Source: Jaminaea rosea (taxonomy: Eukaryota > Basidiomycota > Exobasidiomycetes > Microstromatales). Taken from it: a stretch of 64,000 nucleotides of DNA. The stretch spans positions 1-64,000 of the forward strand of contig NW_020289986.1 in assembly GCF_003144245.1 (NCBI RefSeq). The letters are read 5' to 3'. The notes beneath the pieces were generated by a model that was not told where the DNA came from, made no database searches, and worked only from the letters and a program-made list of their open reading frames with translations. A program made the translations under genes and the position numbers. Below, piece by piece: positions 42,772-53,675 of this stretch (the first letter of the stretch is position 1; the number at the start of each line of letters is the position of its first letter).

Positions 42772-45489
42772 ATGTCGTCTTCATCGACATCGGCTGGCTC
42801 ATCCTCTTCACCACCGTCACAACAATCATGGCTCAACTACCTGACGCAGCTAGCAACGACGCAGTCTGGCCGGCTGATCCTAACAGCCACAGCATCGTGC
42901 GCTGCGACTGCCGCCTCCATCTTCTCGTACCAGGCTGCCATTCGATTGGCAAAGAGGAAGGATCTGGCCAGGAGAGTCGATAAGGCTACACATCGCGACT
43001 CGTTTGTCGAGAAGAGCAGGTCATCCCACCATGGAGGTGCAGGAGCGGCAGGAGCAGAGGACGATGAGGAATCCATCGATGGGGGAACGCCGCGTTACTT
43101 GGATCATTTGGCGCACTTGACCCCTTCGAGGAGCTACGGTGCTCACCACAACCACGGTCATGGTGCCAGCTCACCAGCTGCACGAGCTGCATCGCCCCTT
43201 CGAAGGCAGAACTCGCGTACCTCCCTCGTTCCGGCAACAATGACATCCTCCTCCCGCAGCAATGCACCCTACGACGAGTCCCTCGTTCGGGAACAGCTCA
43301 GCCGCAACTTTTCCTTTGTAGGCGACGAAGCTATGAAGCGGTTGCGCGAGGCATTCATCATCGTCGTGGGGCTCGGCGGCGTTGGATCGCACGTAGCGCT
43401 CAGTCTGATCCGCTCGGGCGTGGGCCACGTACGCTTGATCGACTTTGATCAGGTGAGCCTCAGCTCCCTCAATAGGCATGCAGTCGCCAATCTGGATGAT
43501 GTAGGACGGCCCAAGGTCATCGTATGCCAGGAGCATTTCAGGAGGATCGCGCCTTGGGTCCAAATTCAGGCATGGGTCGACATTTTCAACGAGAGCGACG
43601 CCGATAGGCTCCTCTCTCCCTTTCCCGCCTCTGCATCCAAAGAGATTCCCCCCACCTACGTCATCGACTGCATCGACAACCTCAACACCAAAGTCGGCCT
43701 CCTCGCTTACTGTCACCATCACAATATCAAAGTCTTCTCGTCCATGGGCGCGGGAGCGAAATGTGATCCGACGAGGATCTGCATCGGGGATCTGACTGAT
43801 ACAGAGGAGGATCCACTGGCAAAGAGTGTCAGGAGACGATTGAGGGAGAGAGGCATCCCGCGATTGGAGGAGAAGGAGAAAGGAAAAAGTGCCGAGGTGG
43901 TGATGAGGGAGAAGGAGGAGAGGAAGGAGAGGAGCAGACAACTGGGACCCAAGGGTGGGAGGAAAGACGATTCGGCAGGCAAGGCCGCGCAGACGACGCC
44001 AAAGAAGGGTGGCCTTGCCCCGAAGTCAGCGCAGAACACGCCTCGCCCACCTCAAAAGGTCAACAACAGCGACGAGCAGAAGCCGTCCTTACCCCTCCCA
44101 CCGGCTCCCTCTACCCCTCAATCCTCCCGCCGCATCTCAGAGTCGCGACGCGTTAGCCGTGCAAGCTCCATGTCCTCCTTTGGCTCAGGTGAAGGAGCCT
44201 TCTTCACGCCAGAGGGGACGCCCAGAGAAGAGGAGGCAGAATGGTCCACCGACGAGCAGAGGGAACAACCACCGGCTTTCAAGCTGGACGAGGGAAGTGA
44301 GGGGGAGGAGACGCAAGATGAAAAGAAGAGGCCCGATCTGGAGAAGCTGCATCGCGCTTCTTCTGGTCTGGAGAGTCTGGAGGCTAGCCCAATGGTGGAG
44401 AAGAGCCAGGGCGAGGTGGAGCTGCTGGGCCCTGCGGAAGGGGGTCTCAGCAGTGGGAGCGCCAGCCGGGGTGGCAGCAGTGGCAAGAGCAGTCGCAGCC
44501 AAAGCCCACGACGTCGTCAGGAGGTTGATGGCGAGCTGCTGAGACCGCCAGCATCTTCACGAGCTTCATCCACCGATGGCAACGAGACGATCACGCAAAG
44601 CACAGTCGACGTCGCGCCATCATCATCATCAACTCCACCCTTGCCAACGCGGTCACCCCAGAAGGCGCCTTCAAATAGCAATTCAAAACGCGGGCCCGCC
44701 TCCTCGTCGTCCAGCGGCTGGACATCCCACAATCCGCAGTATATCATCCCATGCATCTTCAGCACCGAGAAGCCTAGCGCCAAGCTCGTCCCCTTGAACG
44801 AGTCAGATGTACAAGGCGACGGGGGCATTGAGATGCTGCGCGCCCTCGAAGATGGGAACGATTGGCGTGTGCGCACTCTTCCCGTACTCGGGCCCCTGCC
44901 GGCCATATTCGGATTGAGCATCGCTGCCTACGTGTTGTGCGACGTGGGCGGGAGGGAAGAATTGATGATGGAGCCATTAGCTGGAAAGGTGAAGCGCAAG
45001 AGTGCTGAGAGGGCTTTGAAGGAGTTGGAGGGGGTGGAGAGGATGTGCCCGAGCCCTGCGTCTACCAGCTCGACGGGTACGAGCGATAAGAAAGGGGCCG
45101 CAAAGGGAAGTACGCTCAAACGCGGCACCTCGTCCAACAGCATCGCCTCAGCAGCTTCGGCAGGCACCTCGGTTACTCGCGCACCAGGTCGATCTGTTCC
45201 TTTCCTCCTGGACGACGTCTTCTACCTGATAGTCGAAGTCTTTCACTCTCGCAGCGTCGTGCCCCCCTTCCACTCCATCTCAGCCGCGTCCGCCTGTCTG
45301 CTCCGGTGGGACTCGACACTCCCGCTCTCATTCGGTAACGTGGCCCTATTTACGAAGGAGCAGGCAAAGGTGCATACAGATGAGGTTCTCAAACGTGGAC
45401 GAAGCCCGGTCGAGGTGTGGGGAGAGGAGGCGAGACGGATGTGGGGGAAGAGAATGGACGAGGAGAGGTGGTATGCGCGCTTCAGGTAG
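42772..45489 (+). CDS. tRNA threonylcarbamoyladenosine dehydratase (Tcd/CsdL type)
   Basis: A single exon of 905 residues. The ATG at 42772 precedes one membrane helix (about residues 34-58), as in yeast Tcd1/Tcd2 of the mitochondrial outer membrane. The E1-like (ThiF/MoeB) Rossmann core has VVGLGGVGSHVA (about 197-208), RLIDFDQVSLSSLNRH, YVIDCIDNLNTK and SSMGAGAKCDPTRI. Tcd enzymes cyclise the t6A modification at position 37 of ANN-decoding tRNAs using ATP. A roughly 290-residue Lys/Glu/Ser-rich disordered block (about 375-660) is inserted before the final helices (LGPLPAIFGLSIAAYVLC). Yeast Tcd proteins are near 430-450 residues. It is convergent with VPS33 (111 bp). Confidence 0.9.
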   Translation: MSSSSTSAGSSSSPPSQQSWLNYLTQLATTQSGRLILTATASCAATAASIFSYQAAIRLAKRKDLARRVDKATHRDSFVEKSRSSHHGGAGAAGAEDDEESIDGGTPRYLDHLAHLTPSRSYGAHHNHGHGASSPAARAASPLRRQNSRTSLVPATMTSSSRSNAPYDESLVREQLSRNFSFVGDEAMKRLREAFIIVVGLGGVGSHVALSLIRSGVGHVRLIDFDQVSLSSLNRHAVANLDDVGRPKVIVCQEHFRRIAPWVQIQAWVDIFNESDADRLLSPFPASASKEIPPTYVIDCIDNLNTKVGLLAYCHHHNIKVFSSMGAGAKCDPTRICIGDLTDTEEDPLAKSVRRRLRERGIPRLEEKEKGKSAEVVMREKEERKERSRQLGPKGGRKDDSAGKAAQTTPKKGGLAPKSAQNTPRPPQKVNNSDEQKPSLPLPPAPSTPQSSRRISESRRVSRASSMSSFGSGEGAFFTPEGTPREEEAEWSTDEQREQPPAFKLDEGSEGEETQDEKKRPDLEKLHRASSGLESLEASPMVEKSQGEVELLGPAEGGLSSGSASRGGSSGKSSRSQSPRRRQEVDGELLRPPASSRASSTDGNETITQSTVDVAPSSSSTPPLPTRSPQKAPSNSNSKRGPASSSSSGWTSHNPQYIIPCIFSTEKPSAKLVPLNESDVQGDGGIEMLRALEDGNDWRVRTLPVLGPLPAIFGLSIAAYVLCDVGGREELMMEPLAGKVKRKSAERALKELEGVERMCPSPASTSSTGTSDKKGAAKGSTLKRGTSSNSIASAASAGTSVTRAPGRSVPFLLDDVFYLIVEVFHSRSVVPPFHSISAASACLLRWDSTLPLSFGNVALFTKEQAKVHTDEVLKRGRSPVEVWGEEARRMWGKRMDEERWYARFR

Positions 45490-45600
45490 GCAGAGGGGAT
45501 AGAGCTCTTCACGCCTTTGAGTCGGACGAGCGGATAGCTCTCATTGCGTCGCCAAATGGTATCAACAATCCTCAGCAGGCCATATCTGAATCATCGTTTG

Positions 45601-48156
45601 TCATGCTACCCTTGCCTTTCCTGGCATCACTTCCCTCATCATCTCTTCCCCCGTAATCATGCCCGTTGTGGCCACCAACCACCTTCTGTTCCGGCTCTGC
45701 GAGCCCATGAACCTCAATGCACTCACTTCGGCTTGCGTGCAGCCGCCGATAAAGAAGACCATCGTTGTGCGTGGACGATCCGGGTCAGCACTTGACCAGG
45801 GAGATGAGTCGGACGCCGATGGACGACGTGATCCGTTCGCTGAAGTGGTGCCATTGGCGGAGTCTAGAGGGGCAGTTACGTCCTCATCCGCGCTGTGATG
45901 ACCGGCGTTGCTCGAAGAAGGATTGGCCTGCTGAGCAAAGTCGAACGTCTCACCGGGGATGGCCTCGAGTACGTCTTCGAATCCGCGCCAGCCAACGAGA
46001 GGGTGGGCCCGCGGTTTCTGTTTTGTGCCACCTGTCGCTCCAGTAGTAGCGCCGGCTGCTCTTGCCCCTACGAGCGCCTCCTTCTGACCCACGGCCTGCA
46101 CGAGCCTCACGGACAGCGGCGCGTATCCTGAGTAAACGTAGGCCACGTCCTGCGGCTCCGATTCGGAGACGTCGTCGTTGATCAAGCGAAGGGGTTGGCG
46201 GACCCGCTCGAAGTACGAAGATGACGACGACGACGACGCAGCTGCGCTCGTCGCTGCTGATGATGCTGGCCCGGCAGTAGCGTAGAGCATTCCCAGCTTC
46301 TCCAGTCTGAGCATCGTGACTAGCTGCTCATACCCGTATGCCTGGCACACTAGCCTCTTGAACCCTTCCAGCTGCTTGGCCTTCAGCTGACCTCCTACTC
46401 GGCAATACAAGCACGCCAACCGAAGCACCGTCTCCACCCCCACCAATCCCTGTTCCACCATCTGCTCGATCTGATCCCACTGCGCGCCCATCTCCAGGCC
46501 TGCGACCAGATTCTGCTGCACTTCGAGACAGCGATTGAATGTCTCGCTATTTGTCTCTCTCACCAGTCTCTCCGTAAGCGCCGTGTGCAGCCTCAGACTG
46601 CCATGCTCGCTCTGTAGCCCTCCAAGACGACCAACGAAGGCGCGCATCTCGCTGACCGTCTTTGCGCTGTGTCGGTCCTCATAGGAGGTGGAGAGACGGA
46701 CGGCATAGCCGTGTAAGCGTGAGCCGACGATGGAGAAATTGAGGTCGCGAATGTGCGAGTAGAGGGGGTCGTTGGAGGAGGAGAGACGATGTTTCTTGGC
46801 TTGGGTAGAGGGTTTGCCCTTGGAGGAGGAGGAGGGAGAGACCAGAGGCGATGATGAGGAGGAAGCCGTATTGCTCGGCCCAGACGCGCCCGCAGCCGCA
46901 GCAACGTCGAACTCGACATGTCCACTCTTAATCCCAATTACGTCATCCACCAACCCGGCATACGTCAATTGGTTGCACAGGGGCGTAACCAAGTCCGTGC
47001 TACGCTCCACGATGACCAATCCGTCAATAAGCCCACTTACGCCATTGAGGCTCGGATTGCCCGGATCCCCCACGAGATGCTCTCTCCTCTGCCTGACAAG
47101 CAAGTCTGCTAATCGTCTACTGAGGTCGCCTTTACCCGAAATCCGCGGAAAGCATCCCCAAACCATTTGGCAAGTCATGAGTGCCATACTAGCGCGATGG
47201 AGTACCGTTTGGTCCCCTTCGAGATAGAGGGGCCTCCATCCTGCCAGTGAGGGTTCTTCGAGGGAGAGCAAGTCGCCGTCGAGGGGAACGAGCTCGAGGC
47301 CAAAATCGTGCAAGGTGATGTGCGGGAGGTGATTTGGGGAGAGGGAGAGGAGGGAAAGCTCGGTTCGATGAGGGGTAAGGAGGGCATGGTAGTCGTGTGC
47401 TAGACCGCTGGATGATGACTTGGCGTTGTAGAGGTCGAAATTGATGTGAGCTACACACGTAGAAGCGAATAAGTCAGTTCCTCTTCTTTGTGTATGCGGT
47501 CAGCTTGAGCGGGCAGGGGAGGGGTCTAGGGATGTACGATTCTCTTGAAAGCGACCCTTCCTTTACAATGCCCTGCAAGAGGACGAGGGAATGGCCAACG
47601 AGCTGCAAAGCAGCGAATGGGAGTGTCGATTTATCTATGGACGCTGACTGACCCGACAGTCTCGTTGAAGAAGTTTGAGAGACACGGGCTAATATGGTCC
47701 AATGGCGTGGAGGATCGAGGATGTCTGGTCTGCGCTCTGATACTCACATTTGATGACCCTCATCCACCTCTCCTCAGCTCGACAAACATACACAACCGCC
47801 TTGGTCGGCGCATTGACGTTCACCCTCTCCTCCTGTCTTGCCTCATCCTCAGCATCCCTAGGTGATGCACCCTCCTGCATCCAAAACATCCTCTCGACCC
47901 CAACCGACTTGAGACTGGCCGTATCCACGACCAATCCCAGGGGACCTGCGAGGGAGGGGTCGAGGATAAGCGTCTTGGACGAGGGGATGGAGGAAAGGAG
48001 GGAGAGAAAGAGGCGACTAGACAGGGAGGCAAGAGCTGAGATGCTGAGATTGGTTGGGCCGGTGCTGGTTGGAGCCTCTTCTGCTGGCGGAGGGACAGGA
48101 GAGGCAGCCCCGCTGGCATGGCCGCTTGGTGGGGCCGTGGTGGTGGAAGAGGTCAT
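45601..48156 (-). CDS. VPS33: Vps33 Sec1/Munc18-family HOPS/CORVET subunit
   Basis: Two exons, in minus order 48156-47748 and 47450-45601, give 752 residues. The N-terminus carries TKAVVYVCRAEERWMRVIK. The second exon has HDFGLELVPLDGDLLSLE, VSGLIDGLVIVERSTDLVTPLCNQLTYAGLVDD and the Sec1-type CLYCRVGGQLKAKQLEGF, then VKTMVFFIGGCT-like sequence near the end. Vps33 binds SNAREs and templates their assembly within the HOPS/CORVET tethering complexes on the vacuole and endosomes. The single 297-nt intron is longer than its neighbours'. Its donor phase and the TAG acceptor restore the family sequence, joining VIK to SHINFDLYNAK. An extra micro-exon cannot be excluded. Confidence 0.9.
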
Positions 48157-48375
48157 GGCGAATGGCAAAGGCGCCTGAGAGTTCGTTGTCGATGCTGCTT
48201 TGATTGTAGTGTTACATATGGTTACAAGAGGAAAAGGGTCGTTGGGTCGTGGGAGTCGAGGAGAACGAAGTCAAGAAGAGATGAACCAACGCCCGCCGCC
48301 TGCCGCCCGCCGCCCTTCGCTCTTCCTTCCTTGTCTCCCGCCTCTGCTTGTGCCAACTCCTCGTCCGTGCGCGCG

Positions 48376-49908
48376 TCACGGCATTCCCCCTTCCCCTCTG
48401 GGATCCCTCGGCAGCCTGACAAACGCATCACATCCCTCCCCCCACAAGCTCACAACAGCCATCTCCGACCCACCACCGAAATACGTCGCATAGATCCTTG
48501 CCATCGGCAAACCATAGCCCAGACCCGCGAGAGTGCCTAAGCTACTCTGCAACCCTGAAGCGCCCAGAGCTGTCAAGCCTGCGATGCTCGAATCGGCTCC
48601 ACCCGCACCTCCACCACCACCGGCGGTCGCTTGAATGGAATAGGGACCCGCCTCATCCACTGAATTGGCTTCATCGCTGCCCGGCTCACGGCCAGCGGTA
48701 GTAAAGGCGTAGCTGAATACCCTATCCAAGTCTCTCGGATGAATGCCCCCGCCCCTGTCCCTTATCCTCAACGAGATATGCCTGCGACTCTTGGCAATCG
48801 TCACCTTGACTGGTCGAACCTCCTCCTCACGCAGCTTCTGGCTGCGCTCCACATTAGCCCTGAACGAGTTCTTGAGCAGCTCGGTGAGGACGTACTCGAG
48901 GTGCACAGGCACGCCGACGTAGGTTGCATCAATGTGACCCTCAATGAGCAGCTGTGGTGCCTGCCCAAGAGTGGACTGGCAGAGAGCCGACACGCCCTTC
49001 TCGACGTGCTTGAGGACGTCGTATGGCGAGAGGTCGGTGTGAATCGTCCCACCTGCGCTGGTCATGGCCGTCAGCCTGGAGGTGGAAGCGGCGATGGACG
49101 AGCGGGATGGATTGTATCCCGTCGCCTGGTAGCTGACCCCTTGTCTGAAATAGTTTGACGCAAGTGCCAGATGCTGTTCAGCGATGAGTCGGATGCCGAT
49201 GCGAGAGTGGATGGCCTCGTCCAGGAAGGCGCTAAGTGCTGCTGGGGACATGTACTTTTTGCACTCGAGGAAACCGCGGGCAAGGTCTGGAATATTATCG
49301 CGATGACGCTCCACCAACTGGCGAAGCAGCTCGACGAAGCGTTCCTCCTCTCCTTCTCCTCCTTTGCGAAGTCGATCCGACCAATTTGCGAGAATCTCAA
49401 AGCTCTCGGCGTACAAGCGGGCCACGCGACCTATGTGCGGGTTAGCGCCCACGATGAAGGGTAGGGATCGAAAAGATGCTACTCGTCTCGCCATTCGTAT
49501 GGGCAGTTCCTGCGAGGTGAAGAGAGCAGACTCGTGCACCTGAGCCTGCGAGGGTGGAGTGGTAGTCGTAGGGCTGAGGGAGAGGAGTTTTTTGAGGGAG
49601 AGATTGGTGGGTGGTTGAGAGGTGTACTGAGCCAGGAGATGAGCTGGAGCGCCAAATGTCGAGACGGCGGACGGGAGCGAGGAGAAGGTAGGTGGGACGA
49701 AGGGTTGCGACGAGGAGGAAGAGGAAGAGGAGGCGGCTGCATTGTCGTCGTAGTAGGATGAGTTGGGCGGCGGGTACGAGTCTTGATTGCGACTTGTGGC
49801 TAGGCAGCGGGCTTGAATGCTGCGTGGATGCCGTCGAGTAGTTGTCGCTCTTGCTGCTGATTGTAACAGATGTCTCACAGCCTGCGGTGACGAAGAGGAA
49901 GGCGGCAT
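48376..49908 (-). CDS. Mitochondrial pyruvate/branched-chain dehydrogenase kinase (PDK family)
   Basis: A single exon of 510 residues. The N-terminus is Arg/Ser/Ala-rich without acids and looks like a mitochondrial presequence. A Bergerat ATP-binding fold of the BCKDK/PDK type is present: H-box RHRDNIPDLARGF, N-box ELLKNSFRANVERS, G1 RDRGGGIHPRDLDRVFSYAFTT, and GLGYGLPMARIYATYFGG. The family phosphorylates and inactivates the E1 alpha subunit of pyruvate or branched-chain ketoacid dehydrogenase. A low-complexity insertion lies near the G2 loop. Which complex it serves cannot be told from sequence alone. It is divergent from CMK, with a 292-bp shared promoter region. Confidence 0.9.
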   Translation of the reverse strand: MPPSSSSPQAVRHLLQSAARATTTRRHPRSIQARCLATSRNQDSYPPPNSSYYDDNAAASSSSSSSSQPFVPPTFSSLPSAVSTFGAPAHLLAQYTSQPPTNLSLKKLLSLSPTTTTPPSQAQVHESALFTSQELPIRMARRVASFRSLPFIVGANPHIGRVARLYAESFEILANWSDRLRKGGEGEEERFVELLRQLVERHRDNIPDLARGFLECKKYMSPAALSAFLDEAIHSRIGIRLIAEQHLALASNYFRQGVSYQATGYNPSRSSIAASTSRLTAMTSAGGTIHTDLSPYDVLKHVEKGVSALCQSTLGQAPQLLIEGHIDATYVGVPVHLEYVLTELLKNSFRANVERSQKLREEEVRPVKVTIAKSRRHISLRIRDRGGGIHPRDLDRVFSYAFTTAGREPGSDEANSVDEAGPYSIQATAGGGGGAGGADSSIAGLTALGASGLQSSLGTLAGLGYGLPMARIYATYFGGGSEMAVVSLWGEGCDAFVRLPRDPRGEGGMP

Positions 49909-50200
49909 GGTGGGTGGTAGTGGTGAGCAGAAAGAAGAGTCAAGTCAAGTTGAGTCGCGCAGCTGTCGCACAGACCAAAGGTCGCTCATCTCGCTCCCTC
50001 GCCTCGCCCGTGCGCCTGTGTCGTCTCCGTCCGTTGGCGGCTGCCCGTCTGTGCGGTGCAGCCTCTGTGTCTGTCTGTCCGGCTGTGGGCTGCCGACATC
50101 TCTCGACAGTGGGTCGCACCCTGGTTGACACTCCACTCCTGTGATCCAATCATCCCGTTGTTCCATACCCATCTCTATCCCGCACACACGACGAAGCAAG

Positions 50201-51841
50201 ATGGGGCTTCACAACCCTCTCGCTCGCCAACCGGAGAGCTATCACAAGAAGAAGGAGTATCAATTCAAGTCGACACTGGGCGAAGGCACTTTCGGTATCG
50301 TGCGCAGCGCAGTGTGGAAGGCGGCTGATCCGCCCATCGGGGTGGCGGTCAAGGTCATCTCGAAGCGGATATTAAAGGGACACGATGAGGTTGTGCAGGG
50401 AGAGATGGATGTCTTGAAGGTACGCGCGAGGAGTAGTCTTGGTGATTTGGAAGCCATATATGCTGATCGTCTACTGTCGCATGTATCGCGTCGCTCGCAT
50501 CGCTCGCATCGCACCCCTCTCAGGGCCTCGATCAACCGCACGTCGTCAAGTTCCTCGACTGGTTCGAGTCAAAAGACAAGGTGAGCACGCTCTACGCAGC
50601 ATGACAGCGATATGCTCTCTCTCCCCTGAGCTCACCCGAGCCCACCCCACCTCGCGTGCAGTACTACCTCGTCTTCGAAGAAGCTACCGGCGGCGAGCTC
50701 TTCGAAAGGATCCTCTCCCGCGGCCGTTTCACAGAGCTCGACGCACGTCGCACGATACGTGCAGTCCTTTCAGCGATCCAATACCTCCACCATCACAACA
50801 TCGTCCACCGCGATGTCAAGCCAGAGAATATCCTCTACCGCACTGCAGCAGAGGATGCCAATGTCGTCCTGGTGGACTTTGGCATTGCCCAACACCTCGA
50901 GACGGAGGATGAGCTCCTCACCAACGTCTGCGGGTCGTACGGGTATGCTGCGCCAGAGATCTTGGCCAAGAAAGGGCACGGCAAGCCCGTTGACGTCTGG
51001 AGTTTAGGGGTGATCACATACACGATGCTGTGCGGGTACACACCCTTCAGGAGCGACGACCCTGCAAAGTTGGCGGCAGAAACGCAGAGGGGAAGGATCG
51101 ACTTCCATGATCGGTACTGGAAGAACATCAGCCAGGAGGCAAAGGACTTTGTCAAGGCTTGTCTGACCGTCGAGCCGGGAAAGAGAATAACGGCAGACGA
51201 GGCGATGAATCATGCGTGAGTGGAAGGCGTGTGGGCGGCGTGTGGGCATAGGTCGTAGTCGTAGCGATCAGTCTTCTGACATTTATCGTGTCCCTTGCCA
51301 TCCCCCTCGTTCGCGCAGTTGGATGCAAGAACCTCCCACGAGCGAAGAGGCTGGGAAGCACGACATTTCTGTCGGCCTGCGAGAGAACTACCGCAAGAGA
51401 TGGAAGACGGCCATCAACGCTGTGCGAGCGAGCACCAAGTTCCGTACTTTCGCTGCCTTGGCTGCAGCAGATGGGCGACAGGCGTCTCTTGGCGGCAATG
51501 ACACGCCTGGAGATTCGAGCAACATCAGTAGCGTAGAGAGTAGCCAAAGTAGTGGTCTTGTCGTGGATGGCGCAGAGCAGGACAACGATGGTACCAAAGC
51601 TGGAGAGGCTCCTGTCAAGGGCAAGCCGACGAAGAGCAAATCACCGCCTTCGAGGTCGGAGCTCTACTCGGAGGACGAGCACGATGACGACGATGACGAG
51701 GATGCGAGTGGGTGGCAGACGCCGGATGGGGAGCATAGCAGTGATGAGAAGAGACGGTCTCAGTCCTCAGCTGCTGCGGATGGAGGTGGTCTCAAGGACA
51801 AGGTGCACGACTTAGGGGAGAGGCTGAACAAGGCCTTATAA
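50201..51841 (+). CDS. CMK1: Calcium/calmodulin-dependent protein kinase (Cmk1-like)
   Basis: Four exons (50201-50419, 50524-50580, 50662-51215, 51319-51841) give 450 residues. The kinase core has GEGTFGIV, VAVKVISK, HRDVKPENIL, VDFGIA and APEIL, all intact. Activation-loop Thr lies before the VCGSYGYAAPE stretch. The basic segment RKRWKTAINAVRASTKF just after the kinase domain is a plausible calmodulin-binding autoinhibitory helix. The C-terminal tail is Ser/Asp-rich. It is a CaMKI-type kinase of the kind that acts in Ca2+ stress and cell-cycle signalling. Downstream lies a (CTCGT)4 repeat at 51916-51935, in the likely 3' UTR. Confidence 0.93.
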
Positions 51842-51915
51842 AAGGGAGCGCGTTGCCCAGTTCGCAAGCGCAGCTGCTGTCACTTTCTGTATATCCCAAC
51901 GCCGCAGCTGCTCTG

Positions 51916-51935
51916 CTCGTCTCGTCTCGTCTCGT
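51916..51935. repeat. (CTCGT)4 short tandem repeat
   Basis: Four pentamers lie about 75 nt downstream of the CMK stop codon, in the likely 3' UTR between the CMK and TMEM19-like genes. The pentamer is pyrimidine-rich. No function is known. Confidence 0.9.
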
Positions 51936-52099
51936 TTTGAGTGCGACACCGGCGTCGCAATCCTGTCTCTTACGTGCCTCGGGCGTCCTCCTCCTCGCTT
52001 CTTCTCTACTGGTCACTTCTCTGCACTCCATTCGTGTATAACTAGCAAGCTTTGTGCGACAATCGATGTCTATCTGCAACGTCGATCCGTCAGTGTGAA

Positions 52100-53361
52100 T
52101 TACAATTTACCCCTGGTGACTACATAATTAAAGGATGCAAGGGTCAGCGCCACGGCAGCTGAGGAGATGAAGTTGACCTGCCCATTGGACAGGATGTCAT
52201 ACCCGCTAATGATGGTCCAGCCTACCGCGTCACCCTTTGGTAAATCTGCAGCTGCTGGCTTCCCGTCGACCTTCTTTTCGTCGATGATCGACGACTCCTT
52301 CAAACTGCCTCCAACAAGTACCTGCTTCGTCCCTCGATGATACCACGTCCTCTGACATACCGCTCCCAAGAAGGAGTCGAGCATGCTTCCCCCAAAGCCC
52401 GCCATACAGGCGATACTGACTGCCCCGCCAGAGGGAGCAAGCGTAGGCGAAGGCTCCCAGACAGATTGACCAGGGCGTAGTGGGGCCGGACGACAAGCAG
52501 GCATCGAGATGTGGAGCGTGACTAGGTACACGATGCCAATGAAGAGGCCGCCGAGGAAAGAGCAAAATGTGCCCCAAGGGGAGAGGGCGCCGTTTGTTCC
52601 TGCGAATGGTGGTGTGAGAGGGAGCCTGAAGTCAGTCAAAGCCGCTCGCTCGCCTGAGTCTTGGCCGTAATTACCTCTAGGCACCCTTCTGGGCCTCAAG
52701 GTGAAAAGCAACCAGGGCTCCCCCCTTGACAAGATGCCTAGCTCAGAGGCGAGGACATCTCCCATGCAGGCGGCGTAGTGGGCTAGGGAGAGGTTAGCGA
52801 GGAAGCGCAGCGTCGGATGGGTGAGAGGGCAGGCACCCAGAGTGGAGGATGTTGGGGAGAGCCATGACGGTAGAAAAGAGGAGGTTGATGCATTGCTGGA
52901 GAGGGAGGAGAGAACAATGCGATACGCGACGGCTGCGAATGTGCCTGTAAAGGCGCAGCATGTGGGGAGGAGCGAGAAGTCTATGAGCAAGCTGTGTCGC
53001 CTGACATTCACCTAACCACTGACTCGCCTGTGAGACCATTACTGGCTACCTGCCAAGCATCTCTCCCTCCACCTCCCGCACTCTTATGCTGCCCCGTCCC
53101 TTCCTCACGTTCACACTTTGCCTTGAACTCGCTCTTGACCTTGGTAGCCCTACTGCCCGCCAAGTAAAAGCAGAGCAGTACGACACCAAAGGTCTTGTTT
53201 CCTTCGACTGCCAAGCTGAGGTAGCCTACGAAGAAGGCTGCGATGCTGCCAGAGGTGGATAGGGATCCCTTGCGGAGGCCGTGGGCTGAGAGGAGGAGGG
53301 CGAGGAGGAGGGGTACAGGGTGGGAGAGTGGGGAGGGGACAACTGCGCCTAGCCAAGACAT
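52100..53361 (-). CDS. TMEM19/DUF92 multi-spanning membrane protein
   Basis: Three exons, in minus order 53361 to about 53037, 52944-52675 and 52599-52100, give roughly 362-364 residues. Hydrophobic helices include PVPLLLALLLSAHGLRKG, GSIAAFFVGYLSLA, TFGVVLLCFYLAGSRATK, an ALAHYAACMGDVLASELG-type helix, GTFCSFLGGLFIGIVYLV and SFLGAVCQ. The conserved GDVLASELG, RRVPRGTNGALSPWGT and GGSMLDSFLGAV match DUF92/TMEM19, which includes plant VTE6 phytyl-phosphate kinase. The fungal role is unknown. The first intron's donor is uncertain: GTCTCA at 53036 and GTAATG at 53042 both keep phase and restore the helix at TFAAVAYRIV. Confidence 0.75.
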
Positions 53362-53675
53362 GGCAGCTGTGATGAGACGAGCGCAGTAGCGAACTGGACT
53401 GCTTTTCTTGTCTCGACGGAGCTTGACTTGACTCGAGTTGCAAGATGAGGAGGAGAGGAGCAGCAACGAGTGACTGCGTTGCTCTTGGACGGGAAGCGGG
53501 GGTGGAGCTCGACCTCGGAGCTGCAGGCGGGGTCCTGCAAGTCAAGTCGATTTCAACCAGTCGAGAGTGGACCGCAATCTTGGACTGCCTGCCGAGAGCG
53601 ACGTGCAATTCCTTTGCCTCGTCTCTCTCCTGACACTGACTGTCATTCGACATCATCACCACCCGGCACGGCAGG
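53362..53675. promoter_or_regulatory. Divergent promoter (TMEM19-like/DnaJ)
   Basis: 314 bp separate the two start codons. Nothing distinctive is visible. Regulation may be shared. Confidence 0.4.
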
